From NCBI GenBank assembly GCA_963576475.1, contig OY754977.1, positions 15,300,943 through 15,364,942 of the forward strand: a stretch of DNA of 64,000 nt, given 5' to 3'. The notes beneath the pieces were generated by a model. That model saw only the letters and a list, made by a program, of their open reading frames with translations, made no database searches and was not told where the DNA came from. Positions 13,398 to 24,699 of the stretch are shown in pieces. Numbering within the stretch: the stretch's first letter is position 1; each line of letters begins with the position of its first letter. The stretch is from Molanna angustata (lineage: Eukaryota > Arthropoda > Insecta > Trichoptera > Molannidae). The position numbers were made by a program, and so were the translations under genes.

Positions 13398-14327
13398 ATG
13401 CAACTCACTGTAGATGGCGATACATACTGTATGGTTGAACAAAATACCTTAATTCAAATTATTGAATTAAGGTATTTTGTTTTCTATACAAGCCATGTAG
13501 GTATGTATGTCAGGATAGGATAGTAAAGATGTCAGTCCTTTTTTCCTACCCGGAATATGAAACAGCATGATGGTATGTATGTATGTTTGGAGATTAAGTA
13601 CAAACTATTAAGTCTTCTTAGATATTGTGTATAGGCGACTGCTATACAAATTGTACGAAGCGATGTCGTCACTAAATTCAAGTTTTATAAAAAATGTTAA
13701 AAAAAATTGAGATGTAGGTACTACTACAATAAAATTCTCTACAATGTTAATATTTTTTATAGAAAATTAAATTATCTAGTTAGGGTGTTTTGACTTTTTT
13801 CGATTTTTTAAAAAACTTGGAAATATAGGCAGTTAAACACATACATTATTAAACACAAAATATTTTTCTTAATAACAAAAATTGACTGAAACAATAATTC
13901 AAAATTCTGAGTAAAAAAGTTTTGTAGGCCTATAACTATTTATATATTCTGAAATTTTTGGGCTCTGTAAATTGAGCGGGTCAAAAGTTATAAGGGGGGG
14001 GGAGGGGACACAGACACACTTAATGTTCTACTACGGATTCTTAGTAAATCCGTATATAGAACATATTTTTTATTTTATTTCAATGTAAAGAAAACAGTCA
14101 TAACAGAGTACAATTAATTACATATTATACAAAACAATTCAAGGACCAAAACTGTTAACAGCTTATTACTATATGCTGCGAAGCCTCTAAGTTGGTATTT
14201 TTTGCTTTCAAAGTTGAAAAAGTCGTGAAAAATATAGACCGTGCATACAAATCTGACGTATCTTGGGTTGAAACTTTGTCGATAGGTTAAGAGAATAAAA
14301 TTCACTTGAACAAATCGACAGTTGGAT
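13398..14327 (+). mobile_element. Repeat family P, copy 1
   Basis: It matches the 25.8-26.8 kb copy along its length in inverse orientation. Shared landmarks are the GTATGTATGTCA...ATAGGATAGT block, CCCGGAATATGAAA, GGGCTCTGTAAATTGAGCGG, and GCTGCGAAGCCTCTAA. The right end carries ATCGACAGTTGGAT (14314-14327), while the left counterpart has decayed. A perfect 19-bp hairpin sits at 13439-13480. Non-coding, about 930 bp. It is probably a non-autonomous DNA transposon. Confidence 0.75.
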
Positions 14328-15119
14328 AATTGTGCAATGAACCAAATCGATCGATACGAGATTTAAACTCACAACCACCAACCCATTTAATTTATGAATA
14401 TAATATTTTTCAGTTTATAATTAACCTAATTAATTTAGATTGTAATTTATTGTTTATTATCTCCTCAAAATAAGGCAATTATTATAAATAATTTAATTCT
14501 CGATTGCAAACAACCAGTAGCAATGTTGACATAAAACGTGTTGTGTGCATTTGTGTAAATTGAATTGGTTGTCTGTGATGCAGTAGTTACAATAAATTGT
14601 ATATCAAAGTAATCAATCATAAAATATAGTTGCAAATAGATAGCTGTATTTATATACCTAGCAATTTTATTATTACAATCTCCATTGCATGATTCTAGAA
14701 CTAGTAAATATACCTACAAAAACATTGTCAATGCACAAGGCGTATCAGATTTAATTATGTCAAGAAATGTCTTGTATATTGTACATTACTAATGTAATAT
14801 TTCAAAACTTTTAAATGTAAAAACGAAAATAGGTCTGGTATTTTGAAATTAACGTCACTGGTCAACATTTCTCAAGTGACTGTTTGTTACACAATTTTAA
14901 GATTCAGCATAAATTGCTCTAAAAGATTATTGACGGACTGGTTGTTAAAAATGGAGAATAATGAAAATGTTCTTACTTATGTCCCTACCCTCACACACTA
15001 CACACCAAGCTATATTTTGTCTGATTTTACTGTATAGTCTTACCTACGTTTATAATTATACTCTTGTATAATTATTTATAAATCATGTTGCTATCTAAAA
15101 TATCTACTGTCATGAAATA
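14328..15119. other. Non-coding stretch
   Basis: AT-rich. The small frame at 14843-15037 contains LLTDWLLKMEN, faintly like a LINE tail, but too little to assign. Confidence 0.4.
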
Positions 15120-16925
15120 ATATGTATGCAATATGATGAAAATATTTTTTTATTTATTATACTTATCGAGTCCGGAACTCAGATTTTGCCACTCCAATGT
15201 GTGGCGGCGGAAATCGCCTTGTCGGTTAGTTTAATCAGGTCGTCCATGTGGCAACCCTCGTCCAATTCTGGGCAGGACAGCAGATGGTCGTCATCCTGCA
15301 CTGCCCCACAATCACAGAAGGTATCATCCTCCGTCGAGAAGCCCCACCTGTGCAGGTTGCTCTTGCAGCCACTCACACCCACCCTCAGCCTGTTCAGTGT
15401 CCTCCATATTGGGAATGGCAGGCAGTGCGCCCTATTCGCCTTCTCGCTTGTGTCCATCCATGCAGAGATTGGGTCGTCCATCCACAACTCCTCTCGGCAT
15501 TGCTTCTGGGAGGTCTGCAGGTCGGCTGTGGACTTTAAGAAGCTATTCCTTGACTTGAGGCGAGGGTTTGGTGTTTTGTGTTCATAGAGTGGGTGTCTTG
15601 GGTCATGTATCTGCTTATGCCTCTCCGCATCTGCTGCTACTCTTCTTCTGATGTTAGGGGGTGTTATGCCTATTATGGGATACAATTTGTTTATGGCTGT
15701 GGGTCTAAGACATCCTGATATAATTCGTGCCATTTCATTAACTGCAACATCCACTTGGTTGGCATGAGCTGATCCAAACCATACAGGGCAAGCATATTCG
15801 GCGGCAGAGAGGCACAGTCCCAGAGCAGAAGTGCGCAAGAGCTCAGGGCATGCTCCCCAAGTTGATCCGACAAGCTTTCTCAAGATATTATTTCTGGCGG
15901 AGACCTTCTGTTTCGTGTTTAGGCAGTGCTGCTTGTAAGTCAGAGATCTATCTAGTGTCACTCCCAGATACTTCGGTGCGTGGCAGTTTTCGAGTTCCTC
16001 ATTTCTCCAGTTGACTCGCAACCCTCGACCCGCCTCTTTATTTTTCAAGTGGAAGGCGCATAGTTGTGTTTTTTTGGGGTTGGGTTTTAGGTGGTTTGCA
16101 TCGTATTATTCACCCAATTCAGTGAGTGTTGACGTAAGTCTATCCTCTACCTCATGGAATGATTTCCCCTGTGCTGCCACGGCGGTGTCATCGGCATATA
16201 TGAATTGGCGTGTTCTGTTTGGTCTTGGTTGATCATTTGTATATATGTTAAACAGTAGAGGCGCCAAGACACTACCCTGAGGAAGTCCATTCTTCTGCGT
16301 CCTCCAGCGGCTGTCCTTCCCCTGCAGCGTGACATAGAAACGTCTATTGCTCAACAAAGTTCCAATTACTGAGGTGAGTTTGAAGTCTCTCGAGATCCCG
16401 TATACTTTGTGTAGCAATTTCCTGTGGTTGACTGTATCATAGGCAGCAGTTAGGTCAATGAACGCTACTCCTGTAATTTTGCCTTCCTCGAAACCGTCCT
16501 CGATGTGCTGTGTCAAGTTAAGGATTTGTCCCGTACATGATTTCCCAGGCCTAAACCCTGCTTGTTCGTTTATCAGGTGTGGGTCCAGAGTATGACCAAC
16601 TCTGTTTAAGATCAGCCTTTCAAAAACTTTACTGAGGTGGCACAGCAGAGATACAGGTCTAAAGTTTTTTGGTTCATTGGGCTCCTTGCCCGGTTTGAGA
16701 AGTGCTGTGATTCGGGCTTTCCTCCACATTTTTGGTATTTTTAGACTAGTCACACAATTATTCATTAAGTTCAGGATCCATACAAGAGTTTTATTGCCAA
16801 AATGCTTGACTTGCTCTACCCTTATATCATCGAGCCCAGCTACTTTGTTGGTTTTTAGGCAGGCGACTGCATCATTTAGTTCAGAGTGGGAGAATGGTGA
16901 TTCAAGTGAATTGTTTTCTGACTAT
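15120..16925 (-). mobile_element. 5'-truncated LINE of family J1 (Jockey/CR1-like)
   Basis: This is the best preserved retrotransposon in the window. It runs from within the RT domain to the ORF2 stop, followed by a short A/T-rich 3' tail (15120-15178). Coding sequence begins abruptly at about 16921, which is the usual result of incomplete target-primed reverse transcription. Two other copies of the same C-terminal region lie at 0.98 kb (+) and 24.7 kb (-). I could not define target duplications with confidence. Confidence 0.85.
15179..16921 (-). pseudogene. LINE ORF2 reverse transcriptase, one nonsense mutation
   Basis: The frame is open for about 579 codons except for a single TAA (16106-16108). 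Reading continues in the same frame beyond the stop: LTELGE, stop, YDANHLKPNPKKTQLCAFHL. Ordered RT motifs are FRPVSLLCHLSKVFERLI, QAGFRPGKSC, FIDLTAAYDTVNH, GLPQGSVLAPLLFNIYTND and the catalytic FIYADD, all intact. The C-terminal part contains AEYACPVWFGSAHANQVD, GITPPNIRRRVAADAERHKQ and a CDCGAVQDDDHLLSC cysteine/histidine tail, and ends with HWSGKI. The protein copies element RNA into DNA at a nicked target. The endonuclease domain is missing because of 5' truncation. With only one nonsense codon and no frameshift it is a fairly young insertion. The + strand frames here are shadows. Confidence 0.9.
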
Positions 16926-17192
16926 ATTACGTATGATTTTTTCTGTTCTCGTTTTTTGTTTTGTTTTCCCGTTCAGCTACAGTTGATGGGCTATCTGATT
17001 TGGGGTAACTATATATGGGTTAGGAGTTTGCGTTGCTGGATCATTACTATTATTTATTACAAAAACAATAGAAGTTTCACATATAAATCACAAATTAAAT
17101 AGGTATACAATTTCCATCATATAATTCATAATAACTCTCTTTAATTTAGATAAAATCTCGTGTTAAAAGAGGGGAGTATCTATTTAATATTG

Positions 17193-17840
17193 TTACATTT
17201 GCCAAAACATTGTACATCTACTAAAAAATATGAAGCTACACAAAAACAAGAATGAAATAACAAAAAAATAAATAAATAAATCAGTACAATTTTTTAATTT
17301 TATTTTTAAATATATTATAATTTTTTCGAGTCTAAGACAAAAAGGGAGTTCATTAAACCATTTAGTACCTTTATACTTATAGAAATGTTGTGAGGCAGTT
17401 GTACGTAAAAGAGGAATGGTAATGCATCCTTGTGAATTTATTCTGCTGCTTATAGAAAATGACAATTGGTTTGAATTTGTAAGAATATCTTTATGAATTT
17501 GGAACAATGAGATTTTTTTGTAGATATTTTCAACAGTTGAAACTTTATATTCTTGAAATAAATTAATAGTTGGATAGTCAAATCTCTTTTTTAATATAAT
17601 TTGAATAATGATTCTTTGAAAAACTTCTAAAGGCACTAAAGTGGTTTTAAAAGCTCCCCCCCAACATATAATGCCATATTGTAAGATGGATTGAAATAAT
17701 GAAAAATATATTGTTTTAAGCAAGTTTGTTTGAAGTATATTTCTTAGTCTCAGAAAAAATAAAAATTAACTTTTTAAGGCGTTCAACAGTCGTAGTTATA
17801 TGCAATTTCCATTTCATACTGCTTTCAATAATAATGCCCA
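17193..17840 (-). pseudogene. Second LINE type, RT C-terminal part
   Basis: On - the reading is LLGIIIESSMKWKLHITTTV and ERLKKLIFIF, a frameshift near 17750, then LKTIYFSLFQSILQYGIICW and GGAFKTTLVPLEVFQRIIIQ. It ends with TTASQHFYKYKGTKWFNELP and a tail of charged and then hydrophobic residues. These are the KYLGIIID..KW..HI, LYYALxxSILxYGIxxWGG and F.Y.G.K.FN.LP blocks of Jockey-type RTs. The catalytic palm upstream is absent: the coding sequence is replaced exactly at KHL|LGI by a 32-bp tandem array. An (AAAT)n-like tail lies near 17265-17280. Confidence 0.8.
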
Positions 17841-17842
17841 AT

Positions 17843-18060
17843 AGATGTTTTAATGAGATTGTGAAATACAATATAGATGTTTTAATGAGATTGTGAAATA
17901 CAATATAGATGTTTTAATGAGATTGTGAAATACAATATAGATGTTTTAATGAGATTGTGAAATACAATATAGATGTTTTAATGAGATTGTGAAATACAAT
18001 ATAGATGTTTTAATGAGATTGTGAAATACAATATAGATGTTTTAATGAGATTGTGAAATA
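17843..18060. repeat. 32-bp tandem array inside a LINE
   Basis: Six full units and a 26-bp partial of AGATGTTTTAATGAGATTGT... repeat with period 32 (starts 17843, 17875, 17907, 17939, 17971, 18003, 18035) and look identical. The unit read on - gives FTISLKH, the residues expected immediately before LGIIIES in the adjoining RT. The array is therefore an expansion of LINE coding sequence. Confidence 0.92.
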
Positions 18061-18123
18061 TTCCACTTCGGTACAGGCTATGCCTAGTGAGATAGATATT
18101 ATAAATTGTAATTAATAAATAAA

Positions 18124-18256
18124 TACCATCACGGCATATCCCACATAGAAGGGTAAAAACGAAGCACGGCACATGCGTGTATACCCACACACCAACCTCG
18201 TCTCACCAAAAATGCACTGTATTCAGAATGGGTGGTGAACGTTGTGAGATGTCATT
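18124..18256. repeat. Dispersed repeat T, copy 2
   Basis: Collinear with 1414-1570 over CATCACGGCATAT, GCACATGCGTGTATACCCAC and TTGTGAGATGTCATT blocks. Non-coding. Confidence 0.5.
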
Positions 18257-18267
18257 GTTTATTGTTT

Positions 18268-18358
18268 CCTGGGGGGCAATTCTGGTCCGACCGGCGAAAT
18301 CAAGACCCTAGTGATTACCCATATCATGGATATTATTATTATATCCATGATATGTATT
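18268..18358 (+). mobile_element. Foldback family M2, half copy
   Basis: GGGGGGCAATTCTGGTCCGA, CCGGCGAAATCAAGACCCT and TTACCCATATCATGGATAT match one arm of the complete foldback at 34.47-34.66 kb. It ends in a self-complementary ATATCATGGATAT/ATATCCATGATAT hairpin, so the second arm is lost. Confidence 0.65.
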
Positions 18359-18426
18359 TTCGATTAGGTTTGTTCTTATGTGAAATGCAAAAAATCAATA
18401 AAATTTGGATTCCCCATCATATTTAA

Positions 18427-19554
18427 ATCACATAATTACCCTTATTAACGCACGCTAGAGCTACACTTACTAATACGTAACTTCGTGGAGTAATTAGATT
18501 AAGCGGTATATACCCTTTTAAGTAATGATTTATAATTGTTGGATACAGAGAGAAGGGAATATTGCACATTGCACCTAACTGGTGGAGAAATTCTTCAATC
18601 GTATCGGAGGTCTTCGGGAAGGCATCCACTCTAACCTCTATATCGTATCACTAGGTATAATATTGGTATATCACATCACTTTAACACAGTTTGCGTATTA
18701 TTAAATGCGCACGGCGCGTAGTTTTAATCGATCGATATAATAACGTAAAAGAAATACGAAATATGTATATAGACGATTATGAAGATTCCTGAATACTGGT
18801 GTAGGTAGCAATACTTTTGACAGAGGAAAGTTTCCAGTTGGAATTGTTGACACATTTACCGAACTGTAATATTTAAACCAAAATTTTAAGACGAAGCGCC
18901 CACGAAGATTATAGCCATTATAGCTACTTATGCCGACAGAGTTTAACCCTCAACGCGTTTATGATTTTTAAACCAATAACTTCAAATTTTGCTAAAATAA
19001 TTTAGATCATTTAACTGAATTCGCTATTAAATAGACCACCAGGAAAAAAAACATATTCTGCTTTTTGGTGCTTATTGTTTAAAAAATTGAATTATCGTAT
19101 GACTCCGATTGCTCGTCTAACGTTGAAATGGTTAAATCGTTGTCTGTCTTTATGATATTATGTATGTTATAATAACGTGTTATGCAAGAAACAGTGTGTG
19201 GTGTAGGTTACTGGCCGCCTGATTTAACTTGTTGTGAAGGCCATGATTAAGACTATTGTGCAAAACGAACCTTTGGGCAACCAATTAAATCTGCCGATTA
19301 ATGTTTTTTTCTTTTTCAGTGTCACCATGTGAATAATAGTAATTATTATCAATGGTTGCCATGTTTTTAATTTATTTTTTCATAATGCCGTACATAATGT
19401 AGGTAATTGTTGTGCCTACTTTGAGATATGCCAGTAAAAGATGGACCCGGCAAAAGACGCATGAAAGTAGAATATATGCTGTCGAAAAAAGAGTAAAAAG
19501 AATAGAACGACTTATGATACAATGAAAACTGAGGACAAACGGAAAGAATGCAAA
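18427..19554. other. Non-coding stretch
   Basis: No protein motif, RNA gene or shared repeat is recognised on either strand. Confidence 0.45.
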
Positions 19555-19625
19555 GCCGAAGCCGAAGGTGTTTTTTTTTTTTGGCCGAAGGTAGCCGAAG
19601 CCAAAACCGAAGCCGAAGCTTCGGT
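19555..19625. repeat. GCCGAA hexanucleotide repeat
   Basis: Interrupted GCCGAA units on + (TTCGGC, encoding alternating Phe and Gly on -) with a T12-14 run in the middle. It is a simple repeat. The FGFGFG-type frames on - are by-products. Confidence 0.8.
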
Positions 19626-19734
19626 TGGACACTAGTAATTTCCACCCTCAACATAACATTATATAAAATTACGTGTAAAATAGTAACCACACCATACGCA
19701 TTTATCTACCTACTTCTTGCATGTAACACATGAG

Positions 19735-19962
19735 ATCCAACTGTCGATGGCGATGGTATGTATAGTTAAATAATAGGTATCAAACTATAAACACCTTATC
19801 ACAAATTAATAATATTTAGTTTTCTACATAAAACATGTAGGTATGTATGTTATAGGCAGTAAACACATAAATTTGTCGTAAAAAAAAATTCTTTATAAAA
19901 AATGTTTGAGAAACTCTTGAACTGTTTTGAAAAATCAAGTTTGAGATTTTGTATTTGTGTAT
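19735..19962 (+). mobile_element. Repeat family P, copy 2, left part
   Basis: It begins ATCCAACTGTCGAT, the terminal word of the family, and follows the 25.8 kb copy to TTTGAGATTTTGTATTTGTG, where SINE A interrupts it. The element resumes at 20177. Confidence 0.75.
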
Positions 19963-20176
19963 ATTCATAATAATAATAATAATAAACACTTCCTTACACC
20001 CTGCGTAAGTGGCGAGTTTATTGTCGTATGTCAATTTCTTCCAACTAACCAGTGTTTCCAGCCCAGAAGCAATATTTGCGTGAGAAATGAATTTAAATAA
20101 ATTTCTCCTCTGCTGGGGATCGAACCCAGGACGCTCGCACTGAAGCCAAACGGCTTACCAACTATGCCAATTCATA
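19963..20176 (-). mobile_element. SINE A inserted in repeat P
   Basis: On - the order is a tRNA-like head with GGTTCGATCCCCAGCAG (B box), the body AAATATTGCTTCTGGGC, CACTGGTTAGTTGGAAGAAA, CACTTACGCAGGGTGTAAGG, and an (ATT)n tail. A 7-bp ATTCATA occurs on both sides (19963-19969, 20170-20176). Removing the SINE and one ATTCATA joins the two halves of the P repeat exactly as in the uninterrupted copy at 26.2 kb. Confidence 0.9.
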
Positions 20177-20472
20177 CCAATTTTCAGCGTTCTAGCTTTC
20201 AGAAATTTTGGGCTCTGTGAATTGAGCGGATCAAAAGTTATAAGGGACACACGGAAACACAAAATGTCATACGTCAAATTCTAAATTCATCCAAATATAT
20301 AGAACATATATGCTACGAAGCCTCTAAATTGGTGTTTTTGGCATGCAATAAGTCCACTACACCATACAAAATGTTCCTTCATACAAAATGATTCTTCATA
20401 CACGCGTCTTGGCTTAAAACTGTCGATTCATTAATAGAATTAAATTCTCTTGAACAATTCAACAGTTGGATT
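20177..20472 (+). mobile_element. Repeat family P, copy 2, right part
   Basis: It resumes with CCAATTTTCAGCGTTCTAGC, loses an internal block, continues through TTGGGCTCTGTGAATTGAGC and ATGCTACGAAGCCTCTAAAT, and ends ATTCAACAGTTGGAT, a slightly decayed form of the terminal word. Confidence 0.7.
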
Positions 20473-20887
20473 ACTATTATGGTTGGAAATATTTGAGCAT
20501 TCTTGCCTATATCTATGCTAAATAAAATTTTCGCTCTCATTCCCTCTATATTTTTACGTAGGTTTTTAAAAAAATATTTATACTTTACAATTTGCAGCAT
20601 TTCTTACATCCTAGAACTAATGCATATAGTTTGCTTATTATATATTAAGTACTTCAGATTGTATATATCGTATGCATTTTCGCACATATGACTCCTTTAC
20701 TACTGGGCTCTGTGTTGTGTTAAAGTATTTCATTGCGTGCTTGTATTTCATTCGTATAATATGTATTTGCCTTTTTCACCGAGTACAAAGTTTTATTTAA
20801 GTGTTTGATTAATTTTCTCACGACACGACCTGTGTTTATAAATAACTATACCTACATAATATTATGTGTTAGAATGGCGCAACTCAC

Positions 20888-21002
20888 CTCCCCGTTCTTC
20901 GTGGCCTGGCCTGTGCGAATATTCCGCTATTCTCGTCTTTTAAGTCTCTCGAATTTTGTACTTCTGTATCGTCTTCAGTCGTCACATTTCTTCCCAAACT
21001 TA
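20888..21002 (-). other. Weak exon-like segment
   Basis: On - an AG acceptor (ACATACTTCTCAG) precedes an open stretch reading SLGRNVTTEDDTEVQNSRDL and KDENSGIFAQARPRRTGR, which ends at a GTGAGT donor. Its GC content is higher than the surroundings. There is no recognisable domain and a second frame is also mostly open. It could be a host exon, part of an element, or chance. Confidence 0.2.
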
Positions 21003-21344
21003 CTGAGAAGTATGTTAATAATAATTCTTGTCGAGTTTATTGGATGTGTGTCCGTCGGCCGCAGCGAAAAACTTGGCATCCTTCCGATTTCGTTCCTTTT
21101 CAAAGTTTTATTCTTCGATGCGTGCTTTTCCCGTGTCACTTTTTATGTTCAATCTTGAAAACATCGATATTATATCCACTGAAAATATTAAATGTGTTTT
21201 TCGGTCATTTCATTACAATTTCGTTTAGCAAATGTGTTGGCAGCTATCTGTTTGTCTATTTATATAATTCAATCATCTTTAAACGTCTTTGTATTAAAAC
21301 ATTATTTATTCTTCGTTTACTAGACCTGTTGATCTGTAATTCAA

Positions 21345-21510
21345 AAACTATGCCTCCCGAGATGACGAAGTCCAACTATCCTTCCATCTCTTGGGTGATC
21401 TTCCGGATAGACGGCGACCAGAAGAGATTTCATTTGCTGCTGTATACGCAAGTCTATCTCTGTCCATTATAGCTAAGTGTTCCTTCCGATGTCTTATTCT
21501 GGATCTACTC
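21345..21510 (-). pseudogene. LINE C-terminal remnant
   Basis: On - the end reads WSRSRIRHRKEHLAIMDRDR, LAYTAANEISSGRRLSGRSP and KRWKDSWTSSSREA. The SGRSPKRWxDSW motif matches another LINE tail at 35.9 kb (RRPAKRWSDSWTS), so both derive from related families. Confidence 0.65.
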
Positions 21511-21539
21511 CACGGAATAAATATTATAAGATAAAGAAA

Positions 21540-21865
21540 TATGACATTAATAGAATGAAAGTGAACACATTGAGATGGTTTGGCCACACGGGGAGAATGA
21601 ATGAGGAACGCTTGACGAAGAAAATATACAATGCTGACAATATCGGAATTAGTGAGGTCGAGGCCGCCCAAGAAAGGGACGGCACGACCATGTGGACGAT
21701 ATTCTGAAAGACGGTAAATGTTGGAAGCGTGAACAATAGACGACGAACATGTATGAGACGATACATGAATGTTGACGATGCAATGAATGTGTCTCAAGGT
21801 AGAAAAGTGTGACGTGAGGTTATCTCTGCCTACCCCGCTAGGGACATGGCGTGATGATATGTATG
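21540..21865 (+). pseudogene. LINE tail of the YPVRDMA family, copy 1
   Basis: The reading starts NRMKVNTLRWFGHTGRMNEE and RLTKKIYNADN. After frameshifts it recovers the order RRTCMRRYMNV...AMNVSQG..., with LSAYPARDMA-like residues and a stop. Six 3' ends of this family lie in the window (21.5, 28.6, 29.5, 43.0, 44.3 and 56.7 kb). It ends at GATATGTATGTAT. Dead through frameshifts. Confidence 0.75.
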
Positions 21866-22139
21866 TATATCAATAATACAATGCATGTCATGACAAATAT
21901 GTAACTATCGATTGTGATGTTTCTTTGAACAGCTTGACATTGACCGTGTCTAATTATTATTAATTATGGGCACATTTCCAAGTGAAATTTACACTATTTT
22001 ATTTAACTACGTCCGTCTTTGCTGTTTTCAGACACAAGACGTCACTTGGTTTAGTATATATTTCTGTAACAAATGTGAGACTATTTGTACTTGATTGTCA
22101 AAAACATTTGTCTGAAAACATCTCGTGAATTGTTTCTTC

Positions 22140-22418
22140 TTCTTCTTCTTTTTCAGCCATCTCTCCACTGCTGGATGTAGGCCTCCTCCAATGAACTCCA
22201 TCTCTCTCGGTCCTGTGCTTTCCCCAGCCAACCTCTTTCCGCAACCGGAATAATATCGTCGACCCATCTTTTTTGTGGTCGCCCTACCGGTCTTTTATTT
22301 TCCCACGGTCTCCATTTTAGTATTCTGGGTGTCCACCTCTCGGTACCCTGTCTTGCAACTTGCCCTGCCCACTTCCATTTCAATTTTGCAACACGGTCTG
22401 CTATGTCAACGACGTGAA
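22140..22418 (-). pseudogene. LINE tail, KWKWAGQVARQ family
   Basis: The - reading VVDIADRVAKLKWKWAGQVA is followed by RQGTERWTPRILKWRPWENK and RPVGRPQKRWVDDI. This is the distinctive end of an insect LINE ORF2 (WxWAGHVARQ...W..RPxxxxRPxGRPQxRWxDDI). The stretch from KLKWKW to EAYIQQWRDG is free of stops, so the piece is moderately well preserved. A more degraded relative lies at 62.4 kb. Confidence 0.8.
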
Positions 22419-22524
22419 TTGTTTATCCATAATGAATTTCTATTTCCTCACTTGTATAATATTGCTTGGTAACTTGATAGATATCTTATATCTTGATAGA
22501 TAGCGAGTTGACTACAAAACTTGT

Positions 22525-22800
22525 TTGGCGGTCTTTAATGCTTTGATTTACCTGGCACCACAATACATTCAAGAGCTGTGTCAGAGAAAAGAGCTATCTG
22601 GGAGGCACCTCACACTCAGGTCTTCTGGATCAAGTCCCTAAAGGAGTTGGATAGAGCCAACAAAGCGGCTTACTATGATCGATGCTTTAGTGTGAATGGT
22701 CCTATATAGTGAAATAGATTGCCTCCAGATGTCCGCAATGCACAAAGCAAGAGCATTTTCTCTAAGGACTGAAAGCACAGAGCAACATAAGACAATATAA
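22525..22800 (+). pseudogene. LINE C-terminal remnant (RLPPDVRNAQS)
   Basis: The reading is LIYLAPQYIQELCQRKELSG, RHLTLRSSGSS, then, after a frameshift, CFSVNGPI followed by two stops, NRLPPDVRNAQSKSIFSKD. The blocks LAPxYLxEL...R.LRS..., GPxLWNxLPxDVRNAxS are the C-terminus of CR1/Jockey-type RTs. The TAG and TGA where LW is expected, and the frameshifts, show decay. Confidence 0.75.
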
Positions 22801-24699
22801 GCGCCCTTGGAATGATCGTGAATCATGTGGCTATGTGATTTTTTTTATTCCCCTGTATGTTTTTGTGTATGTCATTTCTTATTTTTTTCTTTATAACACA
22901 TTTAAAACAATTTTCTGTGTTACAGATCACTTTGTTTAAACAACGAATACGTCGCCACCAGCCCTGAGGAAGAAGCTGTCTCAAACAAAGTGAATTGTAA
23001 TAAATGTTACTTATTTTTAGCCTGCGTTCTAAAAAAACTAATACCAATTATCCACGTTGTTTTTAAATCAACGCAGTATTCGCATGTGGGTATTTGTTTA
23101 TGAATATTAGTGCCTAGGTCAAGCACATTTCGATGTTAACGACTGCATATTAATTATAACGTTGTGAAATATACAATATCCGATGTCAAACGAATAATAT
23201 TGTATTGAAAATGTCGAGTTATCGCCGTGGGTACATGAATAGATAGATATCTGTTATAATCGTTTAAAAATCTCGTTTGGAGTGTATTGAGAAACCGATT
23301 TGTTCGTCCGTCGTCTCTGTGACCCGCTAGAGTCTGTGGGTCACCCGATGCGACCTTGACCCGACGAGAAGGGTAAATTTTCAGCGACAGGGACACGTAA
23401 TAAAATAATTTTTACTCGGCAACATCGATAGGTAGGTACGCAATTTCAATTTTAAATTCTCCCTTGTGTAGGGTATGTATTATTAGATAATGCATTATAT
23501 TATTTGTATGGTACCTACACAAAAAAATATGAACTTGATTTCGTCAATATTCTTTTTTGATAATGGAATTTCGATTTTTAAATTAGCGTTTTTTTGTGAT
23601 ACTTACAAAAGAATAAGATAGACCTTTTAATGCACTCAGGATATAAATTAATTGAAGTATTTATTAATAAATATACTAATAATTACAGTGACTTGCACTG
23701 ACAAAATGTTTAAACAATTTAGTGTTAAAATAGTATTTTTTTTAAATTAAATAAATACAAAATATACATATTTATATGTTTATTTTGGGAAATGCGCGTG
23801 CATCGTAACTTAGGTTGAAAAGTAATTATTTTTGAAACGAGGAAACCAAAAAAACTACAGTGCTGACAAAAACACTACCGTCCTGTCTCGGCTGACTTAT
23901 AGGCGTACATTTTATGAGCTACCGCATCGTTCATCGATTATGCTTTTACTTGGATTCCCATATCGACCAAATTTCTTAGCTATTTTCTATCTTAGATATA
24001 AAATACGAATTGTCAGTTCATAATGCTTTCAAGAAACGAAATTTATGAAATTCGTGGTTCACTTGTGGCTCAATTTTACAAAATTTCAATTAATTGATAC
24101 GATCGGCGCTTCATCTTCAGTTTTTTTTCATATCACATTTAAAATATGAGGACCTGCGTACATACTTGGAACAAAGTATTTCCCAGAGTTATTCGACTGC
24201 AAAAAATTCAATTTGTTTCGTATGTTACGTAAAGTTCCCAACCTCCCTCGGGCAAATCCTTTTGAGGCGATAAACATTTCATATTTGCTGACTCTTATAT
24301 TTTAGTATGTAGTTTATTATAACGTTTCAATACAGTATGTACGTACTACGTGGAAATGTTTCTGTAGCCTCCCAAGGTGTTCACTTTCGTGGGATTGTCG
24401 ATTTCATGACCTTGGCATAGAGAATTTCCCTGATCGTTAAATAATGGCATGGGTGAATATCTTGAAACCACGCTAGTACCGGTACCAATTACATTAAGTA
24501 ATATTGATGTAAAATAAAATATTTGTTAAAATTCAGGCGAATTTGAAGGAAAAATAATATAATTTACATAATACTTATTTCACAAACAAAGACTAAATTT
24601 AATTTAAGCGATGGCCGAATCTTATAAAATTAGCTTCGTTGTTTAATTATCTGTTTATTTTATTTATTTACTTACTAACTTTACGTTTTCGGCTGGTTC
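22801..24699. other. Non-coding stretch
   Basis: AT-rich. A CTGAGGAAGAAGCT word at 22980 recurs in inverse orientation near 25515, but with no longer shared sequence. No coding motif is recognised, including in the GC-richer patch at 23280-23390. Confidence 0.45.

Noticed and set aside
15126..15587. Plus-strand 153-codon frame
   Set aside because: Antisense of the LINE C-terminal region, whose motifs are unambiguous on minus.
21028..21472. Overlapping plus-strand frames of 66 and 142 codons
   Set aside because: No domain, AT-driven composition, and partial overlap with a minus-strand LINE tail.
22975..23000. CTGAGGAAGAAGCT as a second Penelope/hammerhead trace (also inverse at 25515)
   Set aside because: Only about 14 bp are shared and there is no GAAAC strand at a suitable distance.
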